In this document: positions 20,107 to 28,216 of the stretch, in pieces
How the letters are laid out: each line of letters starts with the position of its first letter
Numbering within the stretch: position 1 is the first letter of the stretch
Assembly (NCBI RefSeq): GCF_001999325.1
Contig: NZ_MVAR01000014.1
Coordinates: 2,607 to 66,606, forward strand
DNA from: Thioalkalivibrio versutus
Lineage (GTDB): Bacteria > Pseudomonadota > Gammaproteobacteria > Ectothiorhodospirales > Ectothiorhodospiraceae
Direction of reading: 5' to 3'
Length of the DNA: 64,000 nucleotides
Notes under the pieces: model-generated
Seen by the model: only the letters and a program-made list of their open reading frames with translations
Databases searched by the model: none
What the model was told of the DNA's origin: nothing
Made by a program: the position numbers and the translations under genes

Positions 20107-20708
20107 CAGATCGCCTCCCCGTCTTCATCTTCACCAATGACTAGCAAGGTATCGTTCCGATACATGTGCCGCGGGATCACCAGATTGGTCGCCGCGGGCA
20201 TGTTGCGGTACACGCGACCGGCCAGGTCGAAGCGCGAACCGTGGCAACCGCACAGCCAGCCGCCCTGCCAGTCGGAACCCATCTCGGGATCACCGATCTC
20301 CGGACGGTAGGTCGGCGAGCAGCCCAGATGGGTGCAGATACCGATGACGACCAGGATCTCGGGGTCGCGCGAACGATACTCGTTCTGCGCATATGCCGGC
20401 TGCTGGCTTTCCACTTCGGAGTCGGGATCGCGCAGGCGATCGGCCACCTCGGCCAAACCGGCAACCATCTCGTCGGTGCGCCGCACTACCCAGATCGGCT
20501 GGCCACGCCACTCGACGCTGACACGCTGACCCGGCTCGACAGCGGCCACGTCGAACTCGACAGGGGCCCCGGCTGCCTGAGCGCGCGCGCTGGGCTGCAA
20601 GGACGCCAGGAACGGGGCCGCGACTGCGGCGACCCCGGCTCCGCCTACGACGGATGTCGCGGCGACGAGGAACCGGCGACGGCCTCGGTTTACGCCTTGG
20701 TTTGCCAT
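20106..20708 (-). CDS. petA: Ubiquinol-cytochrome c reductase, Rieske iron-sulfur subunit
   Basis: The 200-residue Rieske protein of the bc1 complex has a Tat-type N-terminus (NRGRRRFLVAA) that stays as the membrane anchor. The [2Fe-2S] motifs are CTHLGC (residues 125-130) and CGCHGS (153-158). C125, H127, C153 and H156 are the expected cluster ligands, and C130-C155 the disulfide. The start at 20708 (MANQG) is used because GAGAGAC precedes it and the Tat motif lies directly downstream; an in-frame ATG 46 codons upstream would give an atypical N-terminus. Confidence 0.95.
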   Translation of the reverse strand: MANQGVNRGRRRFLVAATSVVGGAGVAAVAAPFLASLQPSARAQAAGAPVEFDVAAVEPGQRVSVEWRGQPIWVVRRTDEMVAGLAEVADRLRDPDSEVESQQPAYAQNEYRSRDPEILVVIGICTHLGCSPTYRPEIGDPEMGSDWQGGWLCGCHGSRFDLAGRVYRNMPAATNLVIPRHMYRNDTLLVIGEDEDGEAI

Positions 20709-21024
20709 GTTTGTCTCTCCAAACAACGTGTTGAAATCGTGTTCCCGCGGCCGCAAAGGAAGGCGCGGCTGGCACGCGAAGGGGCTTGCCGCACGCGCGA
20801 ATACCCATCTGGGCGGGCTGTAAAATGCGATAGAATTCCCGAACACGCTAATAAGGTCAAGTAGATTGCCGCCATAAGACCGAGCATTGCACTCGGTCTC
20901 ACGCCCCCGAAAACCTTATAAGCAGTTGATTATAAATTTGCTTGTTCCGGGCGCTGCCAACGCCCCGAAACCGCACATTCTGCACCACAATCTCGCAGCG
21001 CGCGGCCCGTGGGGGCGACATCGC
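20709..21024. other. Intergenic region between nif3-like gene and petA
   Basis: No gene is supported here. On the minus strand a GACCGAG/CTCGGTC hairpin lies at 20899-20879, without a T-run. A possible pet promoter follows: TTGACC at 20860-20855 with a weak -10 around 20837-20831 (AATTCTA, 17-18 base spacing). The AT-rich stretch 20918-20945 is a second candidate promoter area. None is strong enough to annotate separately. Confidence 0.4.
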
Positions 21025-21774
21025 TCAGGCGGGATTGTCGATCTCGATGAACTCGTGCTCGAGGCCGAAACGCTCCCCGCACCACTGCCCCAGGGCCAGG
21101 GCCCCGTAACGTTCGGTCGCATGGTGCCCGGCGGCGAAGTAATGCACCCCAAGCTCGCGCGCCTCGTGGGTGGTCTGTTCCGAGATCTCGCCACTGACAT
21201 AGGCATCCACCCCCAGGGCCGCCGCCTCGGTCAGTAGCGACTGCGCCCCGCCGGTACACCAGGCGATGCGCCGGATCGGGTGATCGCCGGCCTCCACGCA
21301 CAGGGCCTCGCGCCCCAGCACATTGCTGATGTGCGCCTGCATGTCCGGCGCCGACAGCGGTCGGGCGGGGGTTCCGATCTGGCCGACACCGTCCTCGCGC
21401 AATACGCCGTCGATCGCGAACCCCAGGCGTCCCGCCAGCTGGGTATTGTTGCCGAGTGCCGGATGGGCATCCAGCGGCAGATGGTAGGCCACCAGATTGA
21501 TGTCATGCGCAAGCAACTGCCGCAGGCGCTCCCGCTTCATGCCGGTCACCTCCTGCGGCTCGCCCTTCCAGAAGTAGCCATGGTGTACCAGGATCAGGTC
21601 GGCCCCGGTCTCCACGGCCGCCTCCACCAGCGCCAGCGAGGCGGTCACCCCGCTGACGATCCGGCGGATCTCGCGCCGTCCCTCGACCTGCAGCCCGTTT
21701 GGACAGTAGTCGCGGAAGCGCTCCGGTTCGAGTTCCGCATTGAGTGCCTGCATCAGTTCGTCGCGATCGACCAC
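21025..21774 (-). CDS. Nif3-like dinuclear metal center protein (YbgI family)
   Basis: This 249-residue protein belongs to the Nif3/YbgI family of hexameric proteins with a di-metal site; their biochemical role is unsettled. Signatures are YCPNGLQVEG, GVTASLALVEAAVE, ADLILVHHGYFWKGEP, NLVAYHLPLDAHPALGNN and FAAGHHATERYG, which carry the metal-binding histidines. A GTG at 21774 fits the E. coli YbgI length (247); the ATG at 21816 would place the start directly against the divergent protease start. Pairing with an AlgW-type protease gene also occurs in Pseudomonas. Confidence 0.88.
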   Translation of the reverse strand: MVDRDELMQALNAELEPERFRDYCPNGLQVEGRREIRRIVSGVTASLALVEAAVETGADLILVHHGYFWKGEPQEVTGMKRERLRQLLAHDINLVAYHLPLDAHPALGNNTQLAGRLGFAIDGVLREDGVGQIGTPARPLSAPDMQAHISNVLGREALCVEAGDHPIRRIAWCTGGAQSLLTEAAALGVDAYVSGEISEQTTHEARELGVHYFAAGHHATERYGALALGQWCGERFGLEHEFIEIDNPA

Positions 21775-21816
21775 GGCGGGATCCCCTGTTGAGCGATGAT
21801 TCGGTATATTCGGCAT

Positions 21817-22938
21817 ATGGTGAATTTCTCCCGCTTCCTGCTGCAAGCTGCGCTGACCGGCATCGCCCTGGCGGTGGTGATCGCGGTGTTCTTCCCCGAG
21901 ATCCTCGGCCGCGGCGACCCGGGTGCCGAGCTGCGGGTCGCCGAGCCGGTGGCTGCGCCTGCCGCAACCGGCGCGCCGGCCAGCTATGCCGACGGCGTAC
22001 GCCGCGCCGCACCCGCGGTGGTCAACATCATGACCTCGCGTACCATCGACCGCCCATCCGGCTTCGGCCTGCACGAGTTCTTTGGCCAGCAACTGCCACC
22101 GGGCGAACAGGAACAGTCCAGCCTCGGCTCCGGGGTCATCATGACCGATCAGGGGCACGTGCTCACCAATCACCACGTGATCGAGGAGGCCGATGCCATC
22201 GCCATCGTGCTGCCCGGCGGCGAGGCCCATCCCGCCGAGATCATCGGCATCGACGCGGACACCGACCTCGCCGTGCTGCGCGTGCGGGTGCCGAATCTGG
22301 CCGTGGCCACGGTGGGTCACTCCAGCGACCTGCAGGTGGGTGACGTGGTCCTGGCCATTGGCAATCCGTTCGGGGTCGGCCAGACCGTGACCCAGGGCAT
22401 TGTCTCCGCCACCGGACGCAACCAGCTCGGCATCAACACCTTCGAGGACTTCATTCAGACCGACGCGGCCATCAACCCGGGCAACTCCGGCGGCGCGCTG
22501 ATCAATGCCCGCGGCGAGGTCATCGGCATCAACACGGCGATCTTCTCGCGCTCCGGCGGCTCCCACGGCATCGGCTTCGCGATCCCTGTGGACCTGGCGC
22601 GCAGCGTGATGACCGACATCATCGAACAGGGCTTTGTCGCCCGCGGCTGGCTGGGAATCGAGGTCCAGGCGATGAACCGCGAACTGGCCGAATCCTTCGG
22701 CCTGGATGCCCCGCGCGGCGTACTGGTGGCGGGCATCCTGCGCGAAGGCCCTGCCGAAGACGCCGGCATCCGCCCGGGGGACGTCATCACCCACCTCGAC
22801 GACAGCAGCGTGAACACCCCGCGCGAGGCCCTCAACGCGATCGCCCGCACCGCGCCGGGCGCAACCCTGGACATCCGCATCCAGCGTGAGGGCGAGGACA
22901 TCGAACTCTCGGCGACTGTCGTCCAGCGCCCGATCTAG
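21817..22938 (+). CDS. Membrane-anchored periplasmic serine protease, DegS/AlgW type
   Basis: This is a trypsin-like HtrA protease of 373 residues with one N-terminal membrane anchor (about residues 8-27) and a single C-terminal PDZ domain (from about residue 275, GWLGIEVQAMNRELAE). That architecture fits DegS/AlgW, the regulated protease that cleaves anti-sigma factors, rather than two-PDZ DegP/DegQ. The triad is H120 (LTNHHVI), D150 (DADTDLAVL) and S224 (NPGNSGGAL). An upstream ATG at 21796 is possible. No rseA/mucA homologue is in the window. Confidence 0.9.
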   Translation: MVNFSRFLLQAALTGIALAVVIAVFFPEILGRGDPGAELRVAEPVAAPAATGAPASYADGVRRAAPAVVNIMTSRTIDRPSGFGLHEFFGQQLPPGEQEQSSLGSGVIMTDQGHVLTNHHVIEEADAIAIVLPGGEAHPAEIIGIDADTDLAVLRVRVPNLAVATVGHSSDLQVGDVVLAIGNPFGVGQTVTQGIVSATGRNQLGINTFEDFIQTDAAINPGNSGGALINARGEVIGINTAIFSRSGGSHGIGFAIPVDLARSVMTDIIEQGFVARGWLGIEVQAMNRELAESFGLDAPRGVLVAGILREGPAEDAGIRPGDVITHLDDSSVNTPREALNAIARTAPGATLDIRIQREGEDIELSATVVQRPI

Positions 22939-22961
22939 GCAACACCCACCCGGGGTCTTTC

Positions 22962-23870
22962 TCAGCCGTTGGCCGGCGAGCTGACCGTGGTCAGCACCGC
23001 GGTCAGCAGCAGGATCAACGCCACCAGGGCGCCCTCCAGCGCAATGCTGCGCCGCAGACGCCGCGGTGCTCCCGCTTCGCCGCGCTCGAAGGCCGGTACC
23101 AGCCGCCACTTGTTCGCGGCCGCCAGCAGCAGGAGCAGTGCGACGATCAGCACCTTGCCGATCAGGAACTGGCCATAGCCGGTGGTCAGCAACGGCGTGA
23201 TGCCACCCAGCAACCACCAGGCGAGAACCAGCCCCGCCAGCACCAGCAGCCCGACCCCGATCATCGCGACCTGCCCGAAACGAGCGAGGATGCGCGCGGC
23301 ATCGGCAGCCTCGGGTGGGTGCCCGGCCAGCCGGTACAGCGGCGCCAGCGACGCAACCCAGAAGGCGGCTGCCAGCAGATGCACGATCAGCAAGCCGGCC
23401 AACAGAAAACGAGGCTCGCCCACGGTATGCCCCACCTGCACAAAGGCGAACATCACCAACAGTACCCCGGCCAGGCTCAGGCCATAGCCCACCCCCGGCA
23501 GACGCCGGGCATCCAGCAGGATCGCCTGGACCAGTAGCAGGCCCGTCACCGCGAGGATCAAGCGGGTGCCCTGCGCGCCCTCGAACACGATCCCCAGCAG
23601 CATGGGGTCCATCGCGGAGGCGATAGTGCCGCCCCCGAGATACCCGGCCTGCAACAGCCACTGCAGCATGGCCAGGGCGATTGCCACCCAGGCCGCGACC
23701 GCCCCCGTCCGGGCGAGCACCCGGCGGTCCGGATCGGGGAGCCCCGGAAACGCCAGGCGAAACAGCACCGCCCCGGTCGCCAGCAGGGCCCCGAGGTAGA
23801 ACCCGGCCATCACGAGAATCATCGCAACGGTCCAGGCCTCCACCCCGGCGAGTGCCGACATCCAGGCCAT
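22962..23870 (-). CDS. copD: CopD-family copper resistance membrane protein
   Basis: The 302-residue polytopic protein has about eight transmembrane helices and matches the CopD/PcoD family: conserved His in the hydrophobic segments VQVGHTVGEPRFLLAGLLIVHLLAAAFWVASL and LTTGYGQFLIGKVLIVALLLLLAAANKWRLVP. CopD proteins act with CopC in copper uptake or handling across the inner membrane. It follows copC by three bases and is the last gene of the minus-strand copper cluster, convergent with the DegS-type protease gene. Confidence 0.87.
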   Translation of the reverse strand: MAWMSALAGVEAWTVAMILVMAGFYLGALLATGAVLFRLAFPGLPDPDRRVLARTGAVAAWVAIALAMLQWLLQAGYLGGGTIASAMDPMLLGIVFEGAQGTRLILAVTGLLLVQAILLDARRLPGVGYGLSLAGVLLVMFAFVQVGHTVGEPRFLLAGLLIVHLLAAAFWVASLAPLYRLAGHPPEAADAARILARFGQVAMIGVGLLVLAGLVLAWWLLGGITPLLTTGYGQFLIGKVLIVALLLLLAAANKWRLVPAFERGEAGAPRRLRRSIALEGALVALILLLTAVLTTVSSPANG

Positions 23871-23873
23871 GGA

Positions 23874-24245
23874 TCAGTCCTCTACCGTGAAGCGGAAACC
23901 GTCGGACATCATGTGCCCGTCGCGTGCCAGACCGCGCCAGCGCACCTGATAGCTACCGGCCGGAAGCGGCTCCGCAGGCTCCACGAAGTAGCGCTCGGTC
24001 GGCTCGTTGCCCGGCCGATTCGCCATCCTCACACGGCCGTTGGGGCCGGTCACGTCGAACTGAGTAATGCGCATCGCGCCATCGAACTCGATGCCGATCT
24101 CCTCCGGCGAGCCCTGCACGGTGGCGCCGTCCTCCGGCGTGCTGCCCAAATCGCCCTCATGGGCCAGCAGCGGCATGGCCAGGGCCAGCAGCAGGGCCGC
24201 CAGGGCGGCTCGGGTGGTGTTGTGAATCGTATTCTTGGTCTGCAT
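23874..24245 (-). CDS. copC: CopC-family periplasmic copper-binding protein
   Basis: The 123-residue product has a Sec signal ending AMPLLA, then mature AHEGDLGSTPEDGATVQGSPEEIGIEFDGAM, the CopC beta-barrel start with the N-terminal His that usually ligates Cu(II). It ends with SYQVRWRGLARDGHMMSDGFRFTVED, whose DGH contributes the second His. It precedes copD directly, the usual arrangement. It lacks the Met-rich Cu(I) loop of classical plasmid PcoC. Confidence 0.88.
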   Translation of the reverse strand: MQTKNTIHNTTRAALAALLLALAMPLLAHEGDLGSTPEDGATVQGSPEEIGIEFDGAMRITQFDVTGPNGRVRMANRPGNEPTERYFVEPAEPLPAGSYQVRWRGLARDGHMMSDGFRFTVED

Positions 24246-24306
24246 GTCGTGTCCTCTTGCTGTTTAGCCGTGTAGCAAACGTTGTTTGAAACAGGTGTGG
24301 GTAACA

Positions 24307-24330
24307 CGGAGGGTCCGAATGGACCCTCCG
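24307..24330. promoter_or_regulatory. Perfect hairpin in mco-copC spacer
   Basis: CGGAGGGTCC-GAAT-GGACCCTCCG is a perfect 10-pair stem with a GAAT loop in the 104-base gap between the multicopper oxidase and copC. No T-run follows on either strand. It may be a processing or stability hairpin between the cistrons, or a protein-binding site; its function is not known from sequence. Confidence 0.45.
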
Positions 24331-24349
24331 GCCGGTTCCATACCGGAGA

Positions 24350-25750
24350 CTAGTGGTCGTGACCTCCATGCCCCCCGTGACCGCCATGGCCGTTCGCGTC
24401 GCGGCTGGGGGTCGGCAGCGCATCCGAGCCCTCGCCGGCCAGCTTGCCGCGGCGAACCGGATTGCCGAAGTCCGGGTCATCGCTGACCATCCAGGCGACC
24501 TCGCCCTCCGGATGCCAGTACCAGCCCGGGTCACGGAAGTCGCCCGGCTCCAGGTCGTCACGGACCTTGATCAGGGTGAACATCCCGCCCATGCCGATGC
24601 TGCCGAAGGGCCCCTGTCCCATGGCCATCGCCAGGGTGTTCTCCGGGCCGGTCATGTGACCGCTGTCGGTATGTTCCTGGTGATCGGCCATGCCGTGCTC
24701 GCCCATCGCCATGTAACCGGGGAGGATCGAGCGGATCTCCTCCTCGATACCGGACTGATCCACGCCTAGCGGGTTGGCAATGCCGTGGCCCATCGGGTTC
24801 ATGGTGTGATGCGACATGTGGCAGTGGAACGCCCAGTCGCCCGGCGGTGCGACGAACTCGATATCGCGGGTCTGGCCGACTGCCACGATCTCGGTGGTCT
24901 CCTTGCGCCACTGGCTGCGTGGCCAGCGCCCGCCATCGGAGCCGGTCACCTCGAACGACACCCCGTGCACGTGCATCGGGTGGTTCCACATCGACAGATT
25001 GCCCATGCGGATACGCACCCGCTCGCCGGACTTCGCCACCAGCGAGTCGATGGCCGGGAACACCTTCGAGTTCATCGACCACAGGTCAAAGTCCACCATG
25101 ATCGACGGATCCGGCGTGCGCGTACCGGGATGCAGTCCCCAGTTGTGCAACAGGATCGCGTAGTCGCGGTCCACCGGCTCGATCTCGCCATCCCTCGGGT
25201 GGATGATGAACATGCCCATCATCCCCATCGCCATCTGCACCATCTCGTCGGCATGCGGGTGGTACATGTGCGTGCCGTGCTGGTTCAACTCGAACTCGTA
25301 GACGAAGGTCTCGCCCGGGTGGATCGGCGGCTGGGTCACGCCCTTCACCCCGTCCATGCCCGAGGGCAGGTGGATGCCGTGCCAGTGCACCGAGGTGTAC
25401 TCGGGCAGCCGGTTGGTCACGTAGATGCGGACACGATCGCCCTCCACCGCCTCGATGGTCGGCCCGGGGGTGGTGCCGTTGTAGCCCCAGCACTTGGCCA
25501 CCGAACCGGGCGCGAATTCGTGCTCGATCTCCTCGGCCACCAGGTGAAACTCCTTCACCCCGTCGTTCATCTGGTACGGCAGCGTCCAGCCATTGGGCGT
25601 GTGCACCGGCATGTAGCCCTGCTCGGTGCGTTCGCCCGGCGTGTGATCGCCCTGGTTGTGGTGCTCGTGGCCGGTTTCGGCCATCACCCGTGTCAGGGTG
25701 GTCGCCGGCAGCAGGGCGCTGGCGGCAATCAGAAAGTTACGGCGTTTCAT
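24350..25750 (-). CDS. Periplasmic multicopper oxidase (CopA/PcoA-like)
   Basis: The 466-residue exported protein (N-terminus MKRRNFLIAAS, signal end VMAE) is a multicopper oxidase likely oxidising Cu(I) or another metal in the periplasm. All four copper motifs are visible: HWHGIHLP, HPHADEM in GTHMYHPHADEM, HPMHVHG in MWNHPMHVHGVSFEV, and HCHMSHHTMNPMGHG. A late Met/His-rich stretch (MGEHGMADHQEHTDSGHM) and a GHGGHGGHGGHDH tail could bind copper. It overlaps the preceding outer-membrane gene by one base (TGATG). Confidence 0.9.
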   Translation of the reverse strand: MKRRNFLIAASALLPATTLTRVMAETGHEHHNQGDHTPGERTEQGYMPVHTPNGWTLPYQMNDGVKEFHLVAEEIEHEFAPGSVAKCWGYNGTTPGPTIEAVEGDRVRIYVTNRLPEYTSVHWHGIHLPSGMDGVKGVTQPPIHPGETFVYEFELNQHGTHMYHPHADEMVQMAMGMMGMFIIHPRDGEIEPVDRDYAILLHNWGLHPGTRTPDPSIMVDFDLWSMNSKVFPAIDSLVAKSGERVRIRMGNLSMWNHPMHVHGVSFEVTGSDGGRWPRSQWRKETTEIVAVGQTRDIEFVAPPGDWAFHCHMSHHTMNPMGHGIANPLGVDQSGIEEEIRSILPGYMAMGEHGMADHQEHTDSGHMTGPENTLAMAMGQGPFGSIGMGGMFTLIKVRDDLEPGDFRDPGWYWHPEGEVAWMVSDDPDFGNPVRRGKLAGEGSDALPTPSRDANGHGGHGGHGGHDH

Positions 25751-27441
25751 CAGTGATGCCCTCCATGCCCGTGGTTGGAATGCTCAGGGGTGTCGTGATC
25801 TCCGTGATCCATGCCGGAATGACCCTCGTGACCCTCGTGACCCTCGTGACCCTCGTGACCCTCGTGACCCTCGTGGCCTTCGTGGCCTTCGTGGCCTTCG
25901 TGGCCTTCGTGGCCTTCGTGGCCTTCGTGGCCTTCGCCATGATCCACCCCGTCATGGGCCCCGTGATCCATACCGGAATGACCTTCATCGCCGTCATGAT
26001 CCATGGCGCCAGGGGCACCGTGATCCATCGCGCCGTGATCGCCATGCCCCATGGACCCGTGGTCCATGGGCGCCGGGTCGTGCTCCAGCTGCGCGGTGTC
26101 GAACTTGCCGGCACTGCCCGGTTCGCCGCCCGGCAATTCACCGGCGACGGAATGCGCCAGCGCCGCACGCGCCTGCCAGTAGTCACCCAGGGCCGCGACC
26201 GCCTTCTGCCAGTCCGCCAGCTCCTCCTGCTTGATCGCGAGCAGGTCGAACACATCGTCGAACATGAAGTTCACGCGCTCCTGCAGCCGCTCGGTCGCCA
26301 ACTCGCGAGCCGGCAGCAGGTCGTCCTGCAGCACGCCGAAACGGTTGCGGTGGTGGGTCAGACGCTCGAAGTGCTGGTGCACGTCATTGGTAATCACCTG
26401 CACCAGCGATGCGCGGCGGGCCTCGCCGTCCGCCAGCCGGGCCTCGGCGCGGGCAATGCCGGACTGGTTCTGGTTGAAGATCGGCAGCGTGAACGAGATA
26501 CCTCCACCCCACAGGCGGGTCCCGTCGCCCTCGCGCTCGAACTCCAACCCCGGCTCGATATCACCCATCCAGCGATACCGTCGTACCAGGGCCACACCCT
26601 CGGTCAGCCCTTCCAGGGCATGATCCAGCGCGCGCAGGTCCAAGCGCTGTTCTAGGGCCTGATCCACCAGGGCCTGGCGCTCCTCGACCTCTGCCAGCGG
26701 CAGCGGCAGCGCGGTCGGCAACTCCCAGTCATGGACCTGTCCGGGCAGGCCCATCAAATGCGCAAGGCGCAGCCGCGCCTCGCGCTCGCGCTGTCGGGCA
26801 TCCTCGAGCTTAAGCCGTGACTCGGCCGCCCGGATGCGCAGGTGGGCGCGCTGCAGGTCCGAGATATTGCCGGCGTCATAGAAGCGCTCGCCCAAACGTG
26901 CGCCCAGATCCGCGGCCCGGCTCTCCAGGCGTTGCACCTCGGCACGCTGGCGCGCGGCCACCGCGTCATACCAGGCGCGTTCGGTGTCACTGGCCAACGC
27001 GACCATCCCCTCGGCCAGTTGCAGACGGGTGGATTCCCAGTGGGACTGCGCCATCTCCTGGCGCGAGCCGCGCATCAGCAGCCCGGAGATCCCCCAGGCC
27101 AGGCCAACGCCGTACTCGTTGCCACCGCCACCCTCGGGGCGCATGACCGACAGCGACAGCGATGGATTGGAAAACTGGGAGGCCTCGACCACGTCGGCCG
27201 CAGTCAGATCCAGCTTGGCATAAGCCTGCTGCATGCGCGGGTTGCGCCAGATGGCCTGGTGAATGGCCTCGTCGAGCGTCAGCTCGCCGGAGGGTCGGGG
27301 CATCTCCGACTCGGGCAGGTCGATCCCCTGCACCGAGAGGTCCTCCATCAGATCGGACCGGTCCAGCTCGGGCGCGGTAACCGCACAACCGGCGAGAAAC
27401 AGTACCGACACCACGGGGAGCAGCAATCGGGTTGCTCGCAT
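25750..27441 (-). CDS. TolC/CusC-like outer-membrane efflux lipoprotein with His-rich C-terminal tail
   Basis: The first ~460 residues form an outer-membrane efflux protein of the TolC/CusC/CzcC family: lipoprotein signal ending LFLAGC (Cys about residue 19), two long helical repeats and GGGISFTLPIFNQNQSGIARAEARL. The last ~100 residues are a periplasmic-type extension with HGxxDHG motifs and 13 consecutive EGH units (DNA 25821-25937), then SGMDHGDHD and GHGGHH. Such a tail should bind Cu, Ni or Zn. No membrane-fusion or RND partner is adjacent. The ATG at 27441 is used for the lipobox. Confidence 0.88.
   Translation of the reverse strand: MRATRLLLPVVSVLFLAGCAVTAPELDRSDLMEDLSVQGIDLPESEMPRPSGELTLDEAIHQAIWRNPRMQQAYAKLDLTAADVVEASQFSNPSLSLSVMRPEGGGGNEYGVGLAWGISGLLMRGSRQEMAQSHWESTRLQLAEGMVALASDTERAWYDAVAARQRAEVQRLESRAADLGARLGERFYDAGNISDLQRAHLRIRAAESRLKLEDARQREREARLRLAHLMGLPGQVHDWELPTALPLPLAEVEERQALVDQALEQRLDLRALDHALEGLTEGVALVRRYRWMGDIEPGLEFEREGDGTRLWGGGISFTLPIFNQNQSGIARAEARLADGEARRASLVQVITNDVHQHFERLTHHRNRFGVLQDDLLPARELATERLQERVNFMFDDVFDLLAIKQEELADWQKAVAALGDYWQARAALAHSVAGELPGGEPGSAGKFDTAQLEHDPAPMDHGSMGHGDHGAMDHGAPGAMDHDGDEGHSGMDHGAHDGVDHGEGHEGHEGHEGHEGHEGHEGHEGHEGHEGHEGHEGHEGHSGMDHGDHDTPEHSNHGHGGHH
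25821..25937 (-). repeat. 9-base tandem repeat, 13 units, coding EGH
   Basis: Thirteen perfect-length 9-base units encode (EGH)13 in the outer-membrane protein. In coding order the first seven units are GAAGGCCAC and the last six GAGGGTCAC. Each block is internally identical, which points to two recent slippage expansions. The number of units is likely to vary among strains. Confidence 0.93.
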
Positions 27442-27574
27442 CGTGAAAATCTCCTTGATTCCGTACTCGATTCCGAACCGCGCGCAAGCGCACGACACGG
27501 CCTTTCTACCCGCTGCCGGGGGGCACCCAGGCAGCACACGGGCAGGAACCGGCCAAACGGCCGGCATTACGGGA

Positions 27575-28039
27575 TCAGGAGAGGATTGGAGGGCGGTGCA
27601 ACGCGACCGCGGAAGGACCGCTCTGGAAAGAATGCAGGCTTGCGCCCTGCGCCACTGTCGTCAGGACAACCATGCCTGTGATGGACGGCATGCCCTGACA
27701 ATGGCTGCAGGCGGCGCAGGCAGCCAGACAGGCCGCGTCCACGCAATCGGCATGCACGAGCAGCTCGCTGACCTGGGAGTGTCCCGACGAAGACGCATGG
27801 TCCGAACCATGATGCGGCGACGCGGCGTGGCCCGCCCGGTCGCCATGCGCATGGTGGTGATGGGCAGCGTCGTGCCCGTGATCGTGCACCCCGTGCTCGG
27901 CATCGCCCTTGGACTGGGCGCCATGCATCGTGTGCCCAGCGTGACCGTCTTCCATTCCCACGGCCGCCGCCAGCGCCGGCAGGCCGGCAATCGCCAGCAC
28001 CAGCATCCAGCACAGCAGTCGGTAGAAGACTCGCTTCAC
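27575..28039 (-). CDS. Exported His/Cys-rich metal-binding protein (CopL-like, uncertain)
   Basis: A 154-residue product starts with a signal-like segment (FYRLLCWMLVLAIAGLPALAAA). A His-rich stretch follows (HAGHTMHG, HDHGHDAAHHHHAHGD, SPHHGSDH), then four cysteines in CVDAACLAACAACSHCQG and a short hydrophobic end. The composition suggests periplasmic metal binding, and it is first in the copper cluster. It resembles small CopL/DUF2946-type proteins in layout, but I cannot confirm family membership. The GTG at 28039 is chosen for the signal peptide; upstream in-frame ATG codons would add a non-signal N-terminus. Confidence 0.65.
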   Translation of the reverse strand: MKRVFYRLLCWMLVLAIAGLPALAAAVGMEDGHAGHTMHGAQSKGDAEHGVHDHGHDAAHHHHAHGDRAGHAASPHHGSDHASSSGHSQVSELLVHADCVDAACLAACAACSHCQGMPSITGMVVLTTVAQGASLHSFQSGPSAVALHRPPILS

Positions 28040-28075
28040 GTCGGTCCGAACCTCGTCTCGAGGGGCGTCGCGCCC

Positions 28076-28103
28076 CCTATAACCTGACATCAACCTACCA
28101 CAA
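28076..28103 (-). promoter_or_regulatory. Candidate promoter of the copper cluster
   Basis: On the minus strand, TTGTGG (28103-28098) and TATAGG (28081-28076) are spaced 16 bases apart, 37-64 bases before the GTG start of the His-rich gene. No CueR-type or CusR-type dyad was recognised around it. Confidence 0.35.
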
Positions 28104-28119
28104 CCCACAGCCCCCGTAG

Positions 28120-28190
28120 GGAGCGTGCTTGCACGCGAAGCCCCAGCCAAAGCCGGACGCGGGCAGGGGCTTCGCGTGCAAGCACGCTCC
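28120..28190. repeat. REP-like inverted pair (25-base perfect arms)
   Basis: Arms 28120-28144 and 28166-28190 are perfect inverted copies separated by 21 bases. Each arm contains its own small palindrome GCGTGC-TT-GCACGC. The core (GTAGG, then GAGCGTGCTTGCACGCGAAGC) resembles the REP units known in Pseudomonas and related genomes. It lies just after pepN, so it may also end or protect that transcript. No RAYT transposase gene is present here. Confidence 0.8.
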
Positions 28191-28216
28191 TGCATTCACC
28201 CCCAACACCCGATCGG

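Noticed and set aside
21025-23661. 878-codon minus-strand open frame
   Set aside because: Only the 3' third encodes the Nif3-like protein. The remainder is antisense to the DegS/AlgW-type gene and has low-complexity composition.
25821-25937. Possible CRISPR-like array
   Set aside because: Units are only 9 bases with no spacers; it is a coding tandem repeat.
25690-26655. Plus-strand frame with VTL and FVA repeats
   Set aside because: It is the antisense reading of the EGH tandem repeat and of the efflux protein gene; the repeats explain its odd composition.
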